NCBI GenBank assembly: GCA_963989245.1
Contig: OZ022339.1
Location: forward strand, 55,283,295 to 55,347,294
Direction: 5' to 3'
DNA: 64,000 bases
DNA from: Nansenia antarctica
Taxonomy: Eukaryota; Chordata; Actinopteri; Argentiniformes; Microstomatidae
The first letter of the stretch is position 1. Each line of letters starts with the position of its first letter. Below are positions 61,348 through 64,000 of this stretch, in pieces. Under the pieces are notes generated by a model. It was given only the letters and a program-made list of their open reading frames with translations, searched no databases and was not told the DNA's origin. Made by a program: the position numbers and the translations under genes.

Positions 61348-64000
61348 ACCATCAGTGAACCCTGTCACTGTCAGTAGCACTGGCCCTGGAGTCAGTACAC
61401 CAAGGTAAAAATGTGACTTAATCTCACAAGATTGTGAGATTGATGTGTCATTAATGATTATTCATAACTGTCGCCTTTCAACTTTGTACTTATTACTTAT
61501 TTGTACTTATTTCAGCCAGGTCAGTGTGTGCTCAGATGTCAGGGAAAACGTGGAGGAATATCCTCAATTGAAGGTATAACGTTAAAGTTTAGCAGGGCTT
61601 TTTCATGTACTGTAGCCTACTTGTCCTTCAGACAAGTGAACTCATCACAAGGAAAAAGTAATGTGTTCACACATAATGTAGGCTACAAAGTCAAGCCCTT
61701 CAAATTACATTGCTGTTAGCATGTAAATATGAAATATGATGACAGTTATGACCAGAGAAGACCGGATTGCTTATTGGCGTGTTGAGTACTAGCTTGTTAT
61801 TGACAGATTGAGCCCTAAAGTGTTTATTTATGAACCTAGCAACTGGAAGAAGGGAACTGATGAGAATCGCAATAAGTCATAATTGTAGGATAAGGTTATG
61901 AGGTAAAAGTCCCAATGTATATCCGTCCATACTAATTGTATTTTCTTCCTCTGTGCCTTCCATCTGCAGAGTTGGCTACCCCCTGATCACACATACCATG
62001 TGTGCAAATACATGGACCTGCCATCACCAGGGTATCATGCTTCATTTGAGGCACAAATTAGAGTCCAGGTCAGGACAGAGGACGAGGCAAGGGAGTGGGT
62101 GAAGGCAGCAAAACACTCCGGGGTAACATGGAGGGTCCAAAGAACCATTCCATGTCTGGCAAAGCGCGTTCTTTTCAAGGTAACAGTTAAAATGTCTTGT
62201 GCCTGCTCCAAACAGTCACGTATCAGGCGGATGGCATTCACATAGGTTCTCAACTCCTTCCACTTTACGTTTATATAGTGAATATAATGTTTCGTTTAGG
62301 TGGACTACAAGTGTCAGCACCATGTTGATGTGAGGTCTATGACGGCCAATTCGAGACCTTCATCTAAAAACACATGCTGTCCAGCCACAATGTCTCTCAC
62401 CCTGAAACAGTGCCAGCCTCTAAGTGGGCGGATTAGCCGGTGAGTTGAGAGATGTATGCAGGTCTACTGTACGCTGATAATCATGTTGTTATATTCATCC
62501 TTGGCTTAATCCTCGTTAGCAGAGTATTTTTTTCCTGTATCAGCTTCTCTCACTCCAACCATCTGCATGTCCACCCTCACCACACCATATACCTTCTTTT
62601 AGGCCTCCGCCTTTTCCTTCAGCTCTATCTCCAGCATCCTTACCCCTACCAGCTTGTCTCCTATCTGCCATGTCCAAAACCAAGCTCTGCCTCTTGTTTA
62701 GTTCTTTGTCAGACAATGCCACCACGTGTAAACTTTCCTTTTCACTATTGGTGGTAGAATTCTGGTAGCATTCTGTCACAAATCATTCTTAAGACACTTC
62801 TCCACCCACTCCACCCAGCTTGCACTACCTTCTTCACCTCTATTTTACGCTCTCCATTACTTTGGATAGTTGACGCCAAGTATTTCAACTCATCCACATC
62901 CTCCTTGTTACCTCACCAATCCACTGATTCCCTCATTCACTGGCTCAAACTTAACATAATGTTGATATGATTCTGTCAACAGCTGCAAGGACAGACACAT
63001 GCCTGTAAAGAACACCCACAACCACAACCTGTTTGTGGCCGAGGCCCTTGGGCAGAGATGTGGGGAAGGAATCAATTGAGAGCCTGACGAGGCTTTTTGA
63101 AATCGGCCACTCTCCCACATCAGCACTTTGTGTGTTGAAGCACGACCTGCAAATGCAGTATGGGGAGAGATATGTCCATGCCTCAGCGAACAGAGAGATC
63201 TGCCCAGACCTCCAGTTTGTCCAAAGGTGCACCTTTTTTTTAAGATCATATTGTAGTTATTATGTATGTATTGTCAAAAGACCCCTCACATGATTGGGGT
63301 TGAGACTGTATAATACTATGTTGATGATGGTTGTGTATGTGTCACACATTTGAACACATATGAGCAGTGGAGTGGGATGTATAGTTTGAAACGGTATACA
63401 GCATGCATATTATAACTTTATTTGCTAAAAAAAAATTGTTCAGACTCTTCCAAAAGGTGTGCAGGGGAGAGTATGGTGCACAACAAGGCCCTTCTATGCT
63501 GGAAGCTCTGGAACGACAGGTGGTGGAGTACAACACCAAGTGTGGAGAAGTGTGTGCCAGGATGACCACTTCCTCTGCTGGAGCTCCTCTCATCGCGATA
63601 TGCTCCCCACTGATGAAACGCCTTCACACCAACAAGCACAGTGGGGAGCTCTGCTTCATCGACTCCTCTGGGAACATGGACAGAGAGAACTGCCGGGTCT
63701 TCCTCCTCCTCACACACACATGTGCAGGTGGCCTTCCCCTTGGGATCATCATCACTCAAGCGGAGGACAAAGGCACAATCTTTGAGGGGCTGGAGCTGCT
63801 GAAAGGGCTCATTGGAAGGGAAGGCTTTGCAGGGAAAGGACAGGCAGGACCTGGCGTGTTCCTGACAGATGACTCCAGTGCAGAGAGGGGAGCTCTAAAG
63901 CAGGCATTTCCTGAGGCTACACTGCTGCTCTGCTCCTTCCACCTCCTCCAAGCTACCTGGAGGTGGCTGTGGAGTAAGGAGAGTGATGTGGAGAAGGGAG
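61348..64000 (+). CDS. Mutator-like transposase gene, runs off the window
   Basis: Exons 61348-61404, 61516-61573, 61970-62179, 62300-62439, 62983-63226 and 63444 onward, joined by GT/AG sites in frame. Exon 3 has RTEDEAREWVKAAKHSGVTW. Exon 4 starts VDYKCQHHVDVR and holds CPATMSLTLK; exon 5 has KNTHNHNL. Together these give a C..C..H-x-H WRKY/GCM1- or FLYWCH-like finger. Exon 6 has ELCFIDSSGNMDRENC, LTDDSSAERGALKQAFPEAT and LLLCSFHLLQATWRWL, the Asp, Asp and C-x-F-H landmarks of a MULE nuclease. Exon 5 has a one-base shift near 63050 (GQR, then DVGKES in the next frame), so the copy may be inactive or the base misread. Its first exon is not identified. Confidence 0.75.

Overview
This is vertebrate nuclear DNA, almost certainly from a teleost fish. 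Genes have short exons with GT/AG introns, microsatellites are abundant, and nearly everything recognisable is a fish-type transposable element (TE): L2/Rex1-like and UnaL2-like LINEs, tRNA SINEs, hAT, PIF/Harbinger, Pogo, Tc1/mariner, Mutator-like elements and a Ty3/gypsy retrotransposon. There are no operons, ribosome-binding sites or CRISPR arrays. The host gene signal is thin: the last three coding exons of lrpap1 on the + strand (27811-29880, ending in an ER-retention type ...RNEL tail), one exon resembling ppp4r4 on the - strand (4519-4592), a tandem tRNA-iMet/tRNA-Arg unit (about 12985-14160) and a decayed TRIM-type RING fragment (57438-57593, -).

Layout. 1-4.1 kb: tRNA-like relics, a 5'-truncated L2/Rex1-like LINE, a possible solo LTR and an L2 relic. 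4.5-8 kb: the ppp4r4-like exon and otherwise unrecognised sequence. 8-12.7 kb: a decayed ZBED-type hAT, a 1984-bp hAT with a perfect 8-bp target-site duplication (TSD), Tc1/mariner ends and a SINE. 13-14.2 kb: duplicated tRNA unit, one copy split by a 557-bp Harbinger MITE. 14.4-16.9 kb: Charlie-like hAT relic, minisatellite, LINE tail. 17-25.5 kb: one KIAA1586-type hAT carrying three later insertions: a very young Ty3/gypsy element with apparently identical LTRs inside its intron, a reversed L2/Rex1 tail and a UnaL2-like tail. 25.6-27.3 kb: hAT MITE, 33-bp minisatellite, SINE. 27.8-31 kb: lrpap1 3' end with a MITE in its last intron. 31.2-33.4 kb: a fold-back Tc1-like element and a palindromic element that contains a SINE and telomere-like repeats.

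33.4-42 kb is one LINE with a restriction-like endonuclease (Hero/NeSL/R2-type), split twice: by a TIR-bounded hAT with an uninterrupted 604-codon transposase (itself hit by a Harbinger derivative), and by a second hAT-like element with a 6-bp TSD. 42-44.7 kb: an unrecognised two-exon reading frame (-), a Mutator-like transposase end, a LINE ORF1 5' end (-). 45.1-55.5 kb: a multi-exon, RNase-H-fold-like protein that I cannot assign to a named superfamily. Its first large intron received a Pogo transposon exactly inside the splice donor, and then a complete seven-exon ZNF862-type hAT. 56-64 kb: LTR-like blocks, the RING fragment, a small RING-like gene, a Harbinger element with a MADF gene, and a seven-part Mutator-like transposase gene running off the window.

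The genes here do not form a pathway. They are a layered insertion record, and relative ages can be read from what interrupts what. The best leads are the unclassified split transposase, the donor-site Pogo insertion, the intact intron-containing hAT, and the MITE placed at the anticodon of a tRNA-iMet copy. All family names come from recognised motifs, not from database searches.
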